From Benincasa hispida (lineage: Eukaryota; Streptophyta; Magnoliopsida; Cucurbitales; Cucurbitaceae), in assembly GCF_009727055.1 (NCBI RefSeq), contig NC_052350.1, forward strand, positions 34,310,172 through 34,374,171: a stretch of DNA of 64,000 bases, read 5' to 3'. The position numbers were made by a program, and so were the translations under genes. The notes below the pieces were generated by a model. The model saw nothing but the letters and a program-made list of their open reading frames with translations. It ran no database searches and had not been told where the DNA came from. This document shows positions 1-11,959 of this stretch, piece by piece (position 1 is the stretch's first letter; the number at the start of each line of letters is the position of its first letter).

Positions 1-243
1 AAATCATTTATGCTGGCTAAGATGTACGCTCGGGCCTTCTCGTTCGCCCTTATTCATCGCTCATACATGTCTCGAACATTTTGAGCAGCAGTAGGAGGTG
101 GAATAGGAGGACATTCTTCCGTAAGGATGAATCGGAGGTCATTGATGATAAGTATTGTAAGTATTGAGTTTTTCCAACTAGCGTAGTTATCTCCAGTTAG
201 TTTTTCGGCGGCTAATAAAGCTAATGTGGCGATTGCTATAATT
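1..243 (-). pseudogene. Copia gag N-terminal fragment (runs off left edge)
   Basis: Read on the minus strand, roughly 243 down to 1 encodes a copia-type Gag start: KLTGDNYASWKNSI, then NDLRFILTEECPPIPPP, then RANEKARAYILASIND. This matches the conserved N-terminal Gag block (the NY..W motif and the L.EECP motif) of Ty1/copia elements. An in-frame TGA stands where a tryptophan is usual (YER*IRANEKA), so the copy is broken. It follows the putative PBS and LTR at about 295-1995 in the order expected for a minus-strand element whose remaining gag-pol lies left of the window. Confidence 0.75.
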
Positions 244-294
244 TAAAAGTTGCTGAAAAAACAAGAATAAACTTAGTGAGTCTACTTGCATGAC

Positions 295-315
295 CACTTT
301 TGACACCAATTTTAG
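295..315 (-). other. Putative primer-binding site of left-edge copia element
   Basis: On the minus strand the LTR end is followed by TTGGTGTCAAAAGTGG. It sits between the LTR and the gag start, where a tRNA primer-binding site should lie. The match to a specific tRNA 3' end was not checked, so the call rests on position. Confidence 0.4.
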
Positions 316-1995
316 GTTTTAGCAAAATAATTCTAGTGTACCCTAAGTGAAAAGACATCTATTTTACAATGATGACCTAGCGAGGCAGGACAAAAGTCAT
401 CGGTAGGGTGATCAAGTGCCCTTTCACTAGGATGAGACATTCTCAACCATTAGACAGAAATAACTCTTGTAACTGACTCTAACAGTTACCATTTTTCGGT
501 CCAAAATTTGTTAACATTTAAAAATTCCAAAATTTGTTAACATTTAACAATTCCTAGTGAAGTGAAGTCTCTGTCATGAACGACGTTATATGACAAGACT
601 AATACACTTCGTGGTCCGGTCTTATACAAACTCCTTTGTATAGGACGCCCCCGCTCGCATTTCTCCACATGAATGATTAGGATCAGACCATCTGTANTAG
701 GACGCCCCCGCTCGCATTTCTCCACATGAATGATTAGGATCAGACCATCTGTAGCATGTCACAACACTTATAACAATCTACAAAGCGGGTCACATCTATA
801 GTATCACAAGGATAAGGTATCCCTCCTATATCCATATACTATAAACCATTTTGTTCATCACTTAAGGCACGATCCACCTGTATGTCTCCACATACATGCT
901 TAAGTTACAACGAAAACCAAGGATCTTAGTTTATTGGTTTGTAGTAAAGTAATTAAAACATCTCATGTTTCATAGACAATAGTGAAGAAAATATCATATA
1001 TTATTACATCACAAGTGTTTGTTCAATACAGGTCTTTATAGACTACAGGACCCAATGAGAGTTTAGGGCATCATCCCCAACAACATTCCACTCACTGTAG
1101 ATATATTGTGTCCACTCGATATATCCATAATTAGTAAGTTAATCCTTCACAAGTTGTTCGTAATAATGGCTGAGTCAAAGGGTTGTTTTACCCCCGAGAT
1201 TACCTCTTGTTCCTTAAGTCCCATTGATCCTCTAATGAACAATTGGTTTATGATCCGATCATCAAACCAAGTCCCTCTCAGGCCTATGAAATGGTGGGGC
1301 CCCTTGTTCAAGACTTGGAGTCAGCACTTAAGGGAACAACCTCTTTAGTATCTCTAAGAGTGGGTAGGACTAAATTCCATCTTGCACCCTATGTTCCCAG
1401 CTATCTACTCGGTCTTACCCTTAAAATGGGAGGCTTATTGAGCCGGCGCTGTTAAGCCAACTCTCACCCATGCAAATCTAAGGATAATCCCGAATAAACA
1501 AGAGTTCATAGTTAGCTAAGGATTCGAGTTAAGTTACCTAGGTCATCGTTGTGAAATAGTCAGTCTTAAACAGTAAACAGCATTATAAAGTAAGAGTGAC
1601 TTATTTCGTGGTCTGATCTTGTGCAAACTCATTGCACAGAATACCCCCACTCCTCATGTCATCACATGTACGAATTAGGATCACTTCATCTATAGCACTT
1701 TACAACTCCTTGTAACAACTACAGACTGGGCCGCATCCAATAGTGTTACCAGAATAAGGAACCCAACCTTATTCATATACTATAGACCATTTTGACTATT
1801 TACTCGAACCTGATCCACTTTTATGTCTCTACATAAAGTTCAAGTACTCATGTAATAGTCATGGATCTTTTAGTCTATTGGATTTGTTTCTAATGAAATA
1901 AGCAATTCATATATTCAATAACAACATTATTGAATTTTCAGAATAAGTTTTATTGTTTACAATCCACGAGTTTTAGGACATAAAATCCAATAATT
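312..1995 (-). mobile_element. Copia LTR, minus strand (family A)
   Basis: About 1.68 kb. On the minus strand it opens with ATTGGATTTTATGTCCTAAAACTCG near 1995, the same opening as the LTRs at 2412 and 7608. Its body shares landmarks with family members elsewhere in the window: the ACATGTGGAGA/TCTCCACAT block, the GACCGGACCACGAA-like block, and 'TTTCACTAGGATGACC'. It contains the suspicious N-flanked duplication at 641-753. PBS and gag follow it on the minus strand, so it is probably a 5' LTR. Ends are approximate. Confidence 0.65.
641..753. repeat. 56-bp duplication flanking a single N (likely unmerged assembly overlap)
   Basis: Positions 641-696 and 698-753 are identical, separated only by the window's single ambiguous base at 697. 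The repeat starts TAGGACGCCCCCG and ends ACCATCTGTA. Other copies of this LTR in the window (near 1640 and 16,600) carry the corresponding block once. Confidence 0.8.
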
Positions 1996-2411
1996 TTTTC
2001 ACCAAGAGCAAAGGACTATTTGCAATATCTAACAATCTGACTTTAAAATTAGCAATGGACTCATCATCGTGTATTCTAAGGTTCTCAAATTTTGTTGTCA
2101 ACAACTGTAGCCTTGACATCATGACTTTAAAAGTTTCCTCATGTGTACCAGACAAAATGTCCCATGCCTCCTTAACAAAGACACAAGTATTAATTAGTTT
2201 ATATGTGTTGCAATCTACACCATTAAATATGGCATTCAAGGCACGAGAATTCCCCAACGAAGCTTCAGCTTCTTCTCCAGACCATTGTGACTCTTCAAGA
2301 CCTTTTACCCATCATCAGTTTTGATGGTAGGATGAGACCATCTAGCAACCACTGCTTTCCAGGTTTTGCTATCGATTGACATCAAGAAGGCAATCGTTCG
2401 AGCTTTCCAAT
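1973..2411 (-). pseudogene. Copia gag (UBN2-like) fragment
   Basis: From about 2411 downwards the minus strand reads WKARTIAFLMSIDSKTWKAV, then VARWSHPTIKTDDG, a stop and frame change, then NSRALNAIFNGVD, a run of intact Gag, and SRLQLLTTKFENLRIHDDES. This is the Gag core of a copia lineage (WKA.M..FL opening, LNAIFNGV, SRL..L.T.FE), distinct from the Gag at 1-243. It is cut at both ends: its N-terminal side is interrupted at about 2412 by the start of the plus-strand LTR, and its C-terminal side runs into the minus-strand LTR at about 1995. Confidence 0.75.
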
Positions 2412-5400
2412 ATAGGGTTTTATGCCCTAAAACTCGTAGATGGTAAATGTAATTTTTGACTGTTCATTAATAAATTATTATTGATGTTTTTCAATAAAGT
2501 GTTATTGCTTAATATTATGTTAATTATGCCTAAATAACTCTAATCCAATAAACTAACATCCTGGGTTGTTGTATGTGTCTTGAGCTGTATGTGGAGACAT
2601 ACGGGGATCACCGTGTTGGCTTTTTGGCCCTTAATGTCAAATTAATTAATTAATTAATGTTTTGATGATAACAAACTCAATTTTTAATTACTGAAAATTT
2701 TTGTGTTTTAATATATCCATAGCGTAGAGCTCGGAACAATGATTCCAACACCTCTTGAATCACTCAAATCGGAGCTAAAACGAAGACGATATGACCGAAA
2801 CAAGTCTATAAAGAAACTACCATGTGGATGACGTGGCAAACCAGACCATTTGCACGTAGACATGTGGCAGCATATTGGTTGAATTGTGAATCATTAAGAG
2901 ATTAACATATGATGGAATTTTGATTTTTGGATTGATTTAAAATAAAAAAAATTGAAATTAAAAAAAATTAAAAAGAAAAAGAATTTAATATTATTTTATT
3001 TTTGTGTCTAACGGCTAGTTTTTTACACATGGTATATTTTTTATTTTTGGATTGACTTTAAAGAGAATGAATTTTAAAAAAATGAATTAAAAGGAAAATG
3101 AATTTAATATTATTTTATGTTTGTGTCTAATGGCTAGTTTTTGACACATGGTATGTTTTTTTATTTTTTGGATTAATTTTAAAAAGAAAATGAATTTAAT
3201 ATTATATTTTGTTTATATCTAACGGTTTAGTTTAAAATCTCCACCATTGATTTTTCTTTTCCAAAATCCAATGGTCCAAATTAATTGTGGTTTCTAAAAA
3301 TTTTTCCATCTCTATATACACCATCTTTCTCTCCAAATTTTAAACCAACAAATTTTACATTTCATAATCCTCCAAAACTCAAAAGTTCCATTGTTGCTCT
3401 CTCTAAGTTCCCAATTTTTTTCTTTTCATCTTATTCTTGAGAGAGTGTTATTATATTGTGAGGATAAACTTGTTGAGTGCTTAAACTTGTAAATCCACTC
3501 TAGTGAGAGTTGTATTGTGTTCTTCAAAAATTCCAACATTTGTAACGGTTTGATCTTAAACCGTGGAAAGGATCGGGTTTGCTCTTGAATCCGTAAAAGG
3601 AACGGTGGTGTAACGGTTGGGCTCTAATCCGTGGAAAGAGTCGGAAAGATTTTATTCAAATTCCCAAGAGGCGCTTGGGGAGTGGAGTAGGTCGAGTTTG
3701 ACCAAACCACTATAAAAATTACGGTGTCTTCTTCTCTAACTCTTTCATTTTTATTTTTGTAATTAATTTAAGCAATTTATTGTATGTTTTAGTTTGTTCT
3801 TATTTATTTGCTAAAATTTGATATAATTAAATTATCACATTTTTGTCATCTTATTTGTTGCATAAATTGAATTTTTCTTATTATTTATAAAAAGTGTATC
3901 AATTAGTTTAATTTGGTTAATTTAGAAAAAAAGTTTAATTAAACCCTATTCACCCCCCTCTAGGGTTGTCATATCGATCCAACACACTGTTCAAGATACA
4001 ACCTAAAGGGTCTTATCCTGTAACATGATGGATATGGTCTACTTTGTATTTAATACAAACATAATGATTCAACATGTTCGTGTAGGAGACATGTGAGTGG
4101 GGGTATCCCATGCAATGAGTTTGCATGAGACTGGACCGCGAAATAGTAACCTTTAGTTGTAATACCGTTGACTAGTTAGGTTTCTATTTCACTAGGATGA
4201 CCTAGGCAACTTAACCTCAATCCTGAGTGAGTTATGAACTTCTGTTCACGAGGGATTGTCCTTTGATTTGTATGAGTAAGAGTGGTCGGTTTGCCGACTC
4301 AATAGGCCTACCATTTTGGGGACAAAATAGAGTGGATAGCTGGGAACGTAATTTCATAAGATGGAATTCACTCATTTTCTACTTTAGGAAGTAAATGAGT
4401 GTTCCCTTAAGTGGTGTTTTCGGGTCTTGAACATAGAGCCCTGCCCTCTCATTGACTCGAGAGGGATTTCTGTTTGTTGGTTGGACCACAAACATGTTGT
4501 TCATTAGAGGAGCACTAGTACTTAAGGATGTACAAGTAACTTAGGGGTAAAATGGTAATTTTAACTCAGTTGGTGTTACGAACACTCGTGAAAGACTAAC
4601 TTGCTGTTATTGGTCTATATCCGTGGACAGTAATATTATCTACAGTGAGAAGAGTGCAACTATGAGTTTGTAGTGGAGTGTATCCACAGCTAACAATATT
4701 GACTAACTCGGTTAATGAGTTTAGTCAATTAATCTCATATCGTTGGAGCTTCTGATCTTAGGTCCATTAGTCCACGGGGTAACTCATTCAAGGGTATTGA
4801 TAAAATTAAAGTAATTTGAATTGTTCAAATTAACTAAGGAAAAATAATATAATGTATGTTGATACATTATAATATAAAATTTAAAATTTAATTAAACTTA
4901 TGATTTTGAATTTGATTTAAAAATTAATTTATGGAAGAATTAAATATCTGAAGGATTTTAAATATTAATTTAATATGAATTAATTATTTTAATTTAATTA
5001 TATTTTAATCAAAATATGATTTGATTAAATTAATTGAATTAAAACTATAGATTATATGAGAGAAAGATAATTGAATCGTAAGATTAAATTAAATATGTGA
5101 TATTTAATTTAATGATTAATTAATTAGAAAATTAATTATTTTAATTTAACTATATTTAATTAAATATGATTTGATTTAAGTAATTGAATTAAAACTAGGT
5201 TATGTGAGCGGGATGTATTAGAATATGATTCTAATACACATTTAATTAAATATAGGAGATATTTAATTATTATTAATTAATTTGATTAATAATAATTATT
5301 TAATTTAATATTTTTAAATTAATTCGATTTAATTTATTTAGTTAAATAAAATATATATTTATTATTTAATTAATTAAAATATAAATTAAAATTATATTTG

Positions 5401-5861
5401 TTTATTTTAATTAATTAATTATAATAATGATAAATTAAATAAAAAATGTAACTGGAGTTCGTTTTTCAAGGGGGGAGGGAGTTTTCTCCCTAATTTTCTC
5501 CCTCTCCCTTTGACTCTCATAGATGAGGCTCAGATCTCTGAGAATTAGTGCTGTGTTAACGGAAAAAAAGATCTCTCTCTCAGATTTTTTTTCTCCCATT
5601 ATTCTCCCTTAATCTAAGATCAAGAAGAGGGGATCCCACAATCCCGCCTCGTCAGATCCATGAGAGAATACCAGTGAAGGATTCTTTGAGGTGTCGTTGA
5701 TATCCAATAAATATTGTTGAAGATGAAGTTGGTACTTCAACAAGGATCGATGAAGCAACCAGTACTTCAGGTCCATCTCGTCCCTCTAAATCTTGAGAGT
5801 GCCTCGACGCAGTGGGAGGGTCATGACACGACCTGACCGCTACTTGGGTTTAACTAAAACT
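2412..5861 (+). mobile_element. Copia 5' LTR (family A), interrupted by a solo LTR
   Basis: The first ~95 bp (2414-2510) match the LTR start at 7610-7706: GTTTTATGCCCTAAAA, then TCGTAGAT and 'CATTAATAAATTA'. The LTR is split by the 1371-bp insert at 2614-3984, then continues with blocks found in the other family copies (ACATGTGAGTGGGGGTATCC, GAGTTTGCATGAGACTGGACC). An AT-rich stretch (4800-5440) and a GGGGGAGGGAGTTTTCTCCC segment follow. The end near 5861 (CTAAAACTCAAG|TTGTCA) mirrors the end of the LTR at 312. Without the insert it is about 2.07 kb. A pol remnant begins only ~30 bp later, so gag, protease and integrase are deleted. Confidence 0.6.
2614..3984 (+). mobile_element. Solo LTR inserted into the copia LTR
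   Basis: 1371 bp running from TGTTGGCTTTTTGGCCC to ...CGATCCAACA, with short inverted termini TGTTGG/CCAACA. The flanks are CACCG (2609-2613) and CACTG (3985-3989), a 5-bp target duplication with one mismatch. The interrupted host LTR resumes immediately after. A TATA-like 'CTCTATATACACC' at about 3310 precedes a pyrimidine-rich segment, as expected for a U3/R junction. The CACCCCCCTCTAGGGTTGTC end is typical of plant copia LTRs. No internal region is present, so it is a solo LTR left by LTR-LTR recombination. Confidence 0.85.
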
Positions 5862-5892
5862 CAAGTTGTCATACCTTGATGGTGTTGAGGAT

Positions 5893-7446
5893 CTATTGTC
5901 CTATAGACAGGCTATGAATGACGTAGATAAGGACCAATGGGTCAAAGCCATGGACCTCGAAATGGAGTCTATGTACTTCAATTCAGTATGGAAACTAGTA
6001 GATCTACCTGAAGGGGTAAAAACCATTGGGTGCAAATGAATCTATAAAAGAAAGAGAGATGCAGTTGGGAAGGTACAAACCTTCAAAGCTATACTTGTAG
6101 CAAAGTGTTATACCCAAAGAGAAGGGGTTGACTATGAGGAAACATTTTCTCCTATTGCTATGCTCAAGTTCATAAGAATTCTCTTGTCCATATCCACATA
6201 TTATGACTATGAAATATGGAAAATGGATGTCAAAACTGCAATTCTAAATGGTAATCTTGAAGAGAATATCTTTATGTCTCAGCCCGAGGGGTTCATAATC
6301 CAAGGTCAGGAGCAAAAGGTTTGCAAGCTGAATTGATCCATTTATGGGTTGAACCAGGCGTCCAGATCTTGGAATATTATATTTGATACTGAAATAAAAT
6401 CTTTTGGTTTTGACCAAAACATTGATGAGCATTGTGTTTACAAGAAGATCATCAAGAAGAAAGTAGCTTTTCTATACTTTATGTGGACGACATCCTACTC
6501 ATTGGGAATGACGTAGGGTACCTGACTAACATAAAAACTGGCTAACAGCCCAATTCCAAATGAAAGATTAGGGAGAGGCACAATATGTTCTTGGGATCCA
6601 GATCATCAGAGATCGTAAGAACAAAATGCTAGCATTATCTCAAATAACGTATATCGACAAGATATTGTCTAGATAGTTGATGCAGAGCTCCAAGAAAGGT
6701 TTGTTGCATTTTAGACATGGGGTTCATCTGTCTAAGGAGCAATATCCTAAGACACCTCAAGAAGTTGAGGATATGAGATGCATTCCCTATGCCTTAGCTA
6801 TGGGCAGCTTAATGTATGTCATGCTATGCACTAAGCTTGACATATGTTTTACTGTGGGGATAGTCAGTAGATACCAATCTAATCCAGGGTTAGACCACTG
6901 GACAGCGGTTAAGAATATCCTCAAGTATCTTCTGAGAACGAGAGGTTACATGCTGGTGTATGGGGTTAAGGATTTGATCCTTATAAGATATACCGACTCT
7001 GACTTTCAGACTGACAAGGATTCTAGAAACTCTACATTAGGGTCAATGTTCACCCTTAATGGGGGAGCTGTAGTTTGGAGAAGCACCAAACAGGGATGCA
7101 TTGCAAATTCCACTATGGAAGCTGAGTATGTAGCTGCTTCACAATATGGCTCAGGAAGTTCCTCTCAAATTTGAAAGTTGTTCTAAATATGGACTTGCTC
7201 ATTATGTTATACTGTGATAACAGTGGGACTGTAGCCAATTCGAAAGAACCTCGAAGCCATAAACGAGGAAAGCATATAGAAAGGAAGTATCACCTCATAC
7301 GGGAGATTGTGCAACAAGGACATGTTATTGCCACCAAGATTGCTTTGGAGCATAACATTGCTGATCCATTTACAAAGACTCTCTCGGCTAAAGTGTTTGA
7401 GACTCATCTAGAGAGTCTAGGTTTGCGAGACATGTATATAGTATAA
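5893..7446 (+). pseudogene. Degenerate copia reverse transcriptase / RNase H
   Basis: Frame pieces in order: MNDVDKDQWVKAMDLEMES, PEGVKTIGCK (then a stop), REGVDYEETFSPIA, WKMDVKTAILNGNLEE, SIYGLNQASRSW, then LYVDDILLIGND reached only by a frame change near 6475. RNase H follows: the TDSDF block near residue 110 of the 6677-7174 frame, STMEAEYVAAS, and CDNSGTVANSKEP after a shift at ~7170. It closes with ADPFTKTLSAK at about 7360-7395. Catalytic landmarks (D in the D-V-K-T block, YVDD) are visible, but stops at ~6038, ~6335 and ~6675 and at least two frameshifts make it a pseudogene. Confidence 0.85.
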
Positions 7447-7595
7447 TCTAGGGCAGGTGGGAGATGTGTAATGGGTATAAGAATGCCTAGTTTATTGTAT
7501 TTGTATATTTACTTTCCATGTAATGTACATTATACATTTGACATTTTCAACTTTGGATTATTTTTATATATATCCCACTAACTAGAGCTTTAGTT

Positions 7596-7706
7596 CAAAT
7601 GGGAGTTTGTTAGGTTTTATGCCCTAAAATTCGTAGATAGTAAATGTAACTTTTGACCGTTCATTAATAAATTAGTATTGATGTTTTTCAATAAAGCGTT
7701 ATTGTT
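7596..7706 (+). mobile_element. Polypurine tract and truncated 3' LTR of the copia element
   Basis: AAATGGGAG just before TGTTAGGTTTTATGCCC (from 7608) is the expected polypurine tract followed by the LTR start. The first ~95 bp parallel 2414-2510. Similarity stops at about 7706 (ATTGTTTA|GGGAGTGACG), where unrelated gypsy-like LTR sequence begins. Confidence 0.7.
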
Positions 7707-9172
7707 TAGGGAGTGACGCTAGGTTTGTGATATGATTTTCAAGCCAAACAAATATAGGTGAAGCACAAGAGTCTGGAGGGACAAATCGGTGATTGTGAGT
7801 GACAAATGATTTAAGATGTTTTATCTAGATGCTTTCAAAGCTTAATTTTATTTGAAATAAGTTAACTTTTTGAGAATGAGATTTATGAGCTAGATGTTTT
7901 CATGTTTCTAAGGTATATGGAAGCATGAATCTTTCTTATATGAGCTACATGCTCCAATGTTTCAATTTATGTTAAAGTATGGATTTTTCTTTAAAAAGCT
8001 TTATATACTCTTTATATGCTATCTTTCCAATGATATGTTTCAAGCATGTTTTAATGATGTTAAGCATTCCTAATGTGATTCTTTTAAGCATCATGAGAAT
8101 GCTTTTATATTTAAATGCCAAAACGTTTATGGAGTGTTGATGAGTTTATATACAAAATATGATTTATAAAGGTATGTTTTAAGTACCCTAGTTGACAAAC
8201 TTATTTATAAAGGTATGTTTTAAGTACCCTAGTTGACAAACTCTCAATACTCAAGGAGATCAAGGTATCTGAGAATCTCATACCCAAGAAGATGAAGGTA
8301 TTGAGAGAATTCATTATCTATATATGTATGATGGTCTTTGGGACCCATTTTAGCACACATATAGGCTTTGGGTCATGTGTTAGGGTATTTAACCTTTTAG
8401 GGGCATATCTATGTTCACATATAAGAATGATTGATGTCGAGAGTATTGAGCTTGCTCTACCTCAACTAAGATAAAAGGGTACAGGTTATGTATGGATGTT
8501 TAATGAGAATTGCAAAAGTTTTGCTATGTTTTTAGGGTTTTCTAATATTTCCATGTATAGTCTTAGTGTTGCTAAGCTCGTAAGTTAGCATATTTAAACC
8601 CTAAATTATGATTGATTATATGATTTACCATAGTTCCTTTTAAATTTAAACATGTTTAAGTATTTATTTTAGATAGTCACTCACTGAGCTTTCTAGCTCA
8701 CATTTTCAAAATGTTTTCACTCCTCAAGTAGCGATCGAGATCCCGATGCCTAGCTTTCGGCTGCCAGTTTGCCACACAACCGCTAAAGGAACCCTGATAA
8801 TCAAGAAGTCCTCTAGGTCTACACTTAGTCTTTGGTTGTCTTGTAAACATGTACATATTAGCTGGGGAAGGGTAGAAACCCAAGTTGGTAAATATATTTA
8901 TGGATTTTGTTGCATGAGAACCATGATCTGTATATAAATATGCAATGTTTGTTGTGTGTTAAACCCTTTTTCATCATTGAGTTCTTGATGTCTTAAAGGT
9001 TTGAGTTTGAAATGCTTGGAAATATGTAAATATACTTGTCTATCAAGTTATACAGGAGCGTGGAAACATGTTACAGGTAGAAGATAGGCAATAGATATCA
9101 AAAGAGGGTTGGCATTTATTGTCTTCACATCTCTTTCCTGGTTAAGAGGGTAGCTTAGGAGGGGATGTGACA
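7707..9172 (+). mobile_element. Gypsy-type LTR fragment
   Basis: It contains TCACTCACTGAGCTTTCTAGC (8675-8697) followed by ACTCCTCAAGTAGCGATCGAG. In reverse complement this block recurs at 42,400-42,475 (TACCTGGG...GAAGCTCAATGAGTGG) and, more loosely, at 18,325-18,385. The right end reads TTAGGAGGGGATGTGACA, mirrored by TGTCACACCCCTCCTGA at 42,118. The left boundary is set only by where the copia LTR stops. There is no internal coding region, so it is probably a solo or truncated LTR. Confidence 0.55.
8162..8243 (+). repeat. 41-bp tandem duplication
   Basis: Two adjacent copies of a 41-bp unit containing GGTATGTTTTAAGTACCC and TAGTTGACAAACT, offset by exactly 41 bases. It is a local duplication within the gypsy-type LTR. 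Confidence 0.85.
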
Positions 9173-9339
9173 AAAGTCATTACATATATATTGGAAGTAT
9201 TTGTGGTATGGAACTCATTGAATGATGTTTTTAAATGTCATATTTGTGGAGTGTTTGTCATGCATTTTTTGTTTTTAATTCATCGATAATTGTTCATGTG
9301 TTTTCTTTTGAGTCAATAAATATTTCGTTTTGGCATTAA

Positions 9340-10615
9340 AAAAAGTATTTACCAACGACGGAATCTAGAAAATTTGGGAATCCGATTTTCTAGAGTTCTT
9401 GAGTAAGGAGTCGATTCTTTAAAAGTCTGAGATCAATCTCCAATACGTTTTTTTTATTAAAATATTAATATACTCTTCTATGTTTGCTTAATTATTATGA
9501 TGTTTTTTAATGGAAAATTATTTCAAATGGTAAAACTGTTGAAAATATTTATAAGATATAACAAAACTTTAAAACTATCAATGATAGATGTTGATATACA
9601 CTGATAGACTTCTATCGGTGTCTATCAATATCACCGATAGACACTGATAGAATCATTGATAGTTTTAAAATTTTGTTATATTTTGTAAATATTTTGTTTT
9701 ATTTTTTTACATTTAAAAATGACCCTTTTTTAATTATGTTTTGCTTATATAATGATCATATTACATATTATTTGATTTTTAATTAAAATTTCTCAAAGTT
9801 TTAAAGTATTTCTAATTTAAATTTCTCTAAGTTTTAAAAATCTTTCCTAAAACTCTTTTTAAATTACGTAAAAAATCTTTAAAACTACACATTTTTTTTG
9901 TTTTCAAACGTTTAAAAATTAATCTATTATTTCAAAAAGTGTCCTAATCAATGTTTTTTAATCACTTATTTAGAAGCCTGTTTTCGTTAAAAAAAATTCC
10001 TACGATAGAATCTAGGATATTTGGGAGTCCGATTTACTATTGTTGAGGTGAGGGATCACATCTATGGGAGTCCGAGATTTGACCCCAAGAAAAAATGAAT
10101 TTAATTAATATTTTTATTAAAAGGCTATTCCTATGATGGATTTTGAGAAATTGTAATAATTTCTCACATTCTTGAGGTGAGGAATTTTTCCTCAGTTATA
10201 ATATAGTCAAATTGATGAAAAAAATTTCACTTATTTTATGGGATCATTACTTCAAGTATTGGAGTAACATGGGGTAATAAGATATTTACTTTAAAACTTT
10301 TTTTTTTCAAAAGAATAATTTTAAAGAATATTTTCAATTCAATATTTGATTTTTGGCCACCATTTTCTAAATGGGTGTTATGGGGTGCTAACACCTTCCC
10401 CATATCCAAATGACTCCCAAACTCAACTCTAGTTTTCGCAAACCATTTTTGTTTTTTAATTAAAAGTTGTTTATTTTACTTCGATGTCCAATCACATCGT
10501 AAAAAAGGTTGGGGTGACTCCAAACTTTTTTATTTCAAAATAAACCCTTTTTTAGAACGACGCTCGCTTTGCATCGTCTTGGGCACGTGGCTACAGTTAC
10601 AATAGTTGTAAAATG
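9340..10615 (+). mobile_element. LTR fragment of Ogre/Tat-like gypsy type
   Basis: It carries 'GGTGCTAACACCTTCCCCAT' near 10,385 and, near 10,555-10,600, ACGACGCTCGCTTTGCATCG followed by GGGCACGTGGC. I associate this arrangement with the 3' part of Tat/Ogre-type gypsy LTRs. Three degenerate direct copies of a GAATCT(A)G...TTGGGA(G/A)TCCGATTT...TGAG(G)T(G)AGG block occur near 9358, 10,010 and 10,135. A hairpin MITE (9542-9695) lies inside. Recognition is from memory and the ends are undefined. Confidence 0.4.
9542..9695. mobile_element. Hairpin MITE (CTATCA family), copy 1
   Basis: 154 bp with ~44-bp terminal inverted arms that differ at about three positions. The left arm starts AAAATATTTATAAGATATAA and ends TTAAAACTATCAATGAT; the right arm is its reverse complement. 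The centre is also palindromic, with repeated GATAGA/TCTATC motifs. A related copy lies at 61,772-61,944 and weaker relatives near 56,450 and 59,380. No coding capacity. Confidence 0.75.
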
Positions 10616-10629
10616 TTACAAGCGATTTG

Positions 10630-11660
10630 ATTCTAATTGTTTATGTGGAGACATGTGAGTTGGGGTATCATATACAAAAAGTTTGTATAAGACTGGACCA
10701 GTAAATTATTAATCTCTCTTTATAACATCATTACTTGAAGAGATTAACATTTCACTAGGATGACCATAGGTGACTTGACCTTAATCTTGAGTGAGTTGTG
10801 AAGCAATCCTTTGATCTGTATGGGTGAGAATGACCGGATTCGCTGACTTGATAAGCTTACCATTTTGGGAATTTGTTCGAGTAGGGAGTTAGGAGCACAG
10901 ACACAAAAATATATCTACATGCAACTGTGAGTCTTTAGTGGAATGACCTGCAGTTAATGAATGTTTATTAATTTAATTAAAGAGTTTAATTAATTAATTT
11001 TGTATCATTGGAGCTTCTAATCTGTAGGTCCATAAGATTCCTTACTAGTTCATTAAGGGTAAACACAATAATCAATTGATTTTAGATTAGTTTGAATTGT
11101 TTAATTAAATAAGGGAATTAATTGTATAAGATACGATTAATATAATGTATACAGATACATTATAATATAAGTTGTTTTGAATTAGATTCAAAATTATACT
11201 TTATAATATGTGAGAAATATATATTTGAATAAGATTCAAATATTCATTACGTGAATAAGATTCATACAATATTATAGGCAAAATTAATATGAATGAAAGG
11301 TTGTTCAAATTAAATTAAATATATGATATTTAATTAATTAAGTATTTTTAAAATAATTAATATTTATTTAATTATATATATTAAATTTGATTTCATACCT
11401 ATTATTTAAATTTAAAATTTGTATTTTTTTTTAGAAATTAACTCCTTGGAAGTTATTTATAAAGTGGTGGAAGGGAGTTATAACTCCCTCCCCAAACCAC
11501 TTCTTCTCTCACGTAAAAACACAGGGAATAAGTTTTTGTTTCTTGTCAATCATACAATTTTCCAGAAAAACTAAGAGAAGGGCTCTTTAAATATTCTTCA
11601 TCTACTTCCCCAAGATCTCTCACACAAAATTTTCCCTACAAAATTAGGAGTCTACACATC
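10630..11660 (+). mobile_element. Copia LTR fragment (family A), plus strand
   Basis: It shares ordered blocks with 4080-5600: GGAGACATGTGAGTTGGGGT, AAGTTTGTATAAGACTGGACC, TTTCACTAGGATGACC, TTACCATTTTGGG and ATCATTGGAGCTTCTAATC, followed by an AT-rich zone and TAACTCCCTCCCC. It is diverged and no coding region is attached. Confidence 0.6.
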
Positions 11661-11959
11661 CTAGATCTCTTGTCTTGAGAATAGTAAGGACTTCAAGTGA
11701 TGGTGTCCAGAGAAGTTCATTGTACCTGTGTTCGTGTTCTTTGAGGAATTTTTATAGCACGAGGAGTTCGTGACTATTGGGGAGATTATTTCGTGGAGAG
11801 GAAATATGTGAAGAAAGATCCACAAAGGTAAGTCCTTCTCTTTCATGTTCATCCTCTCTAAAAGCATGCTTTAAATTGTAGACGTTTATCTTGTATATTT
11901 CTTTGTATGTTTCTCTGTGTTTTTTAGATTTTTCAAAATGGATTATCAATGGCATGACG

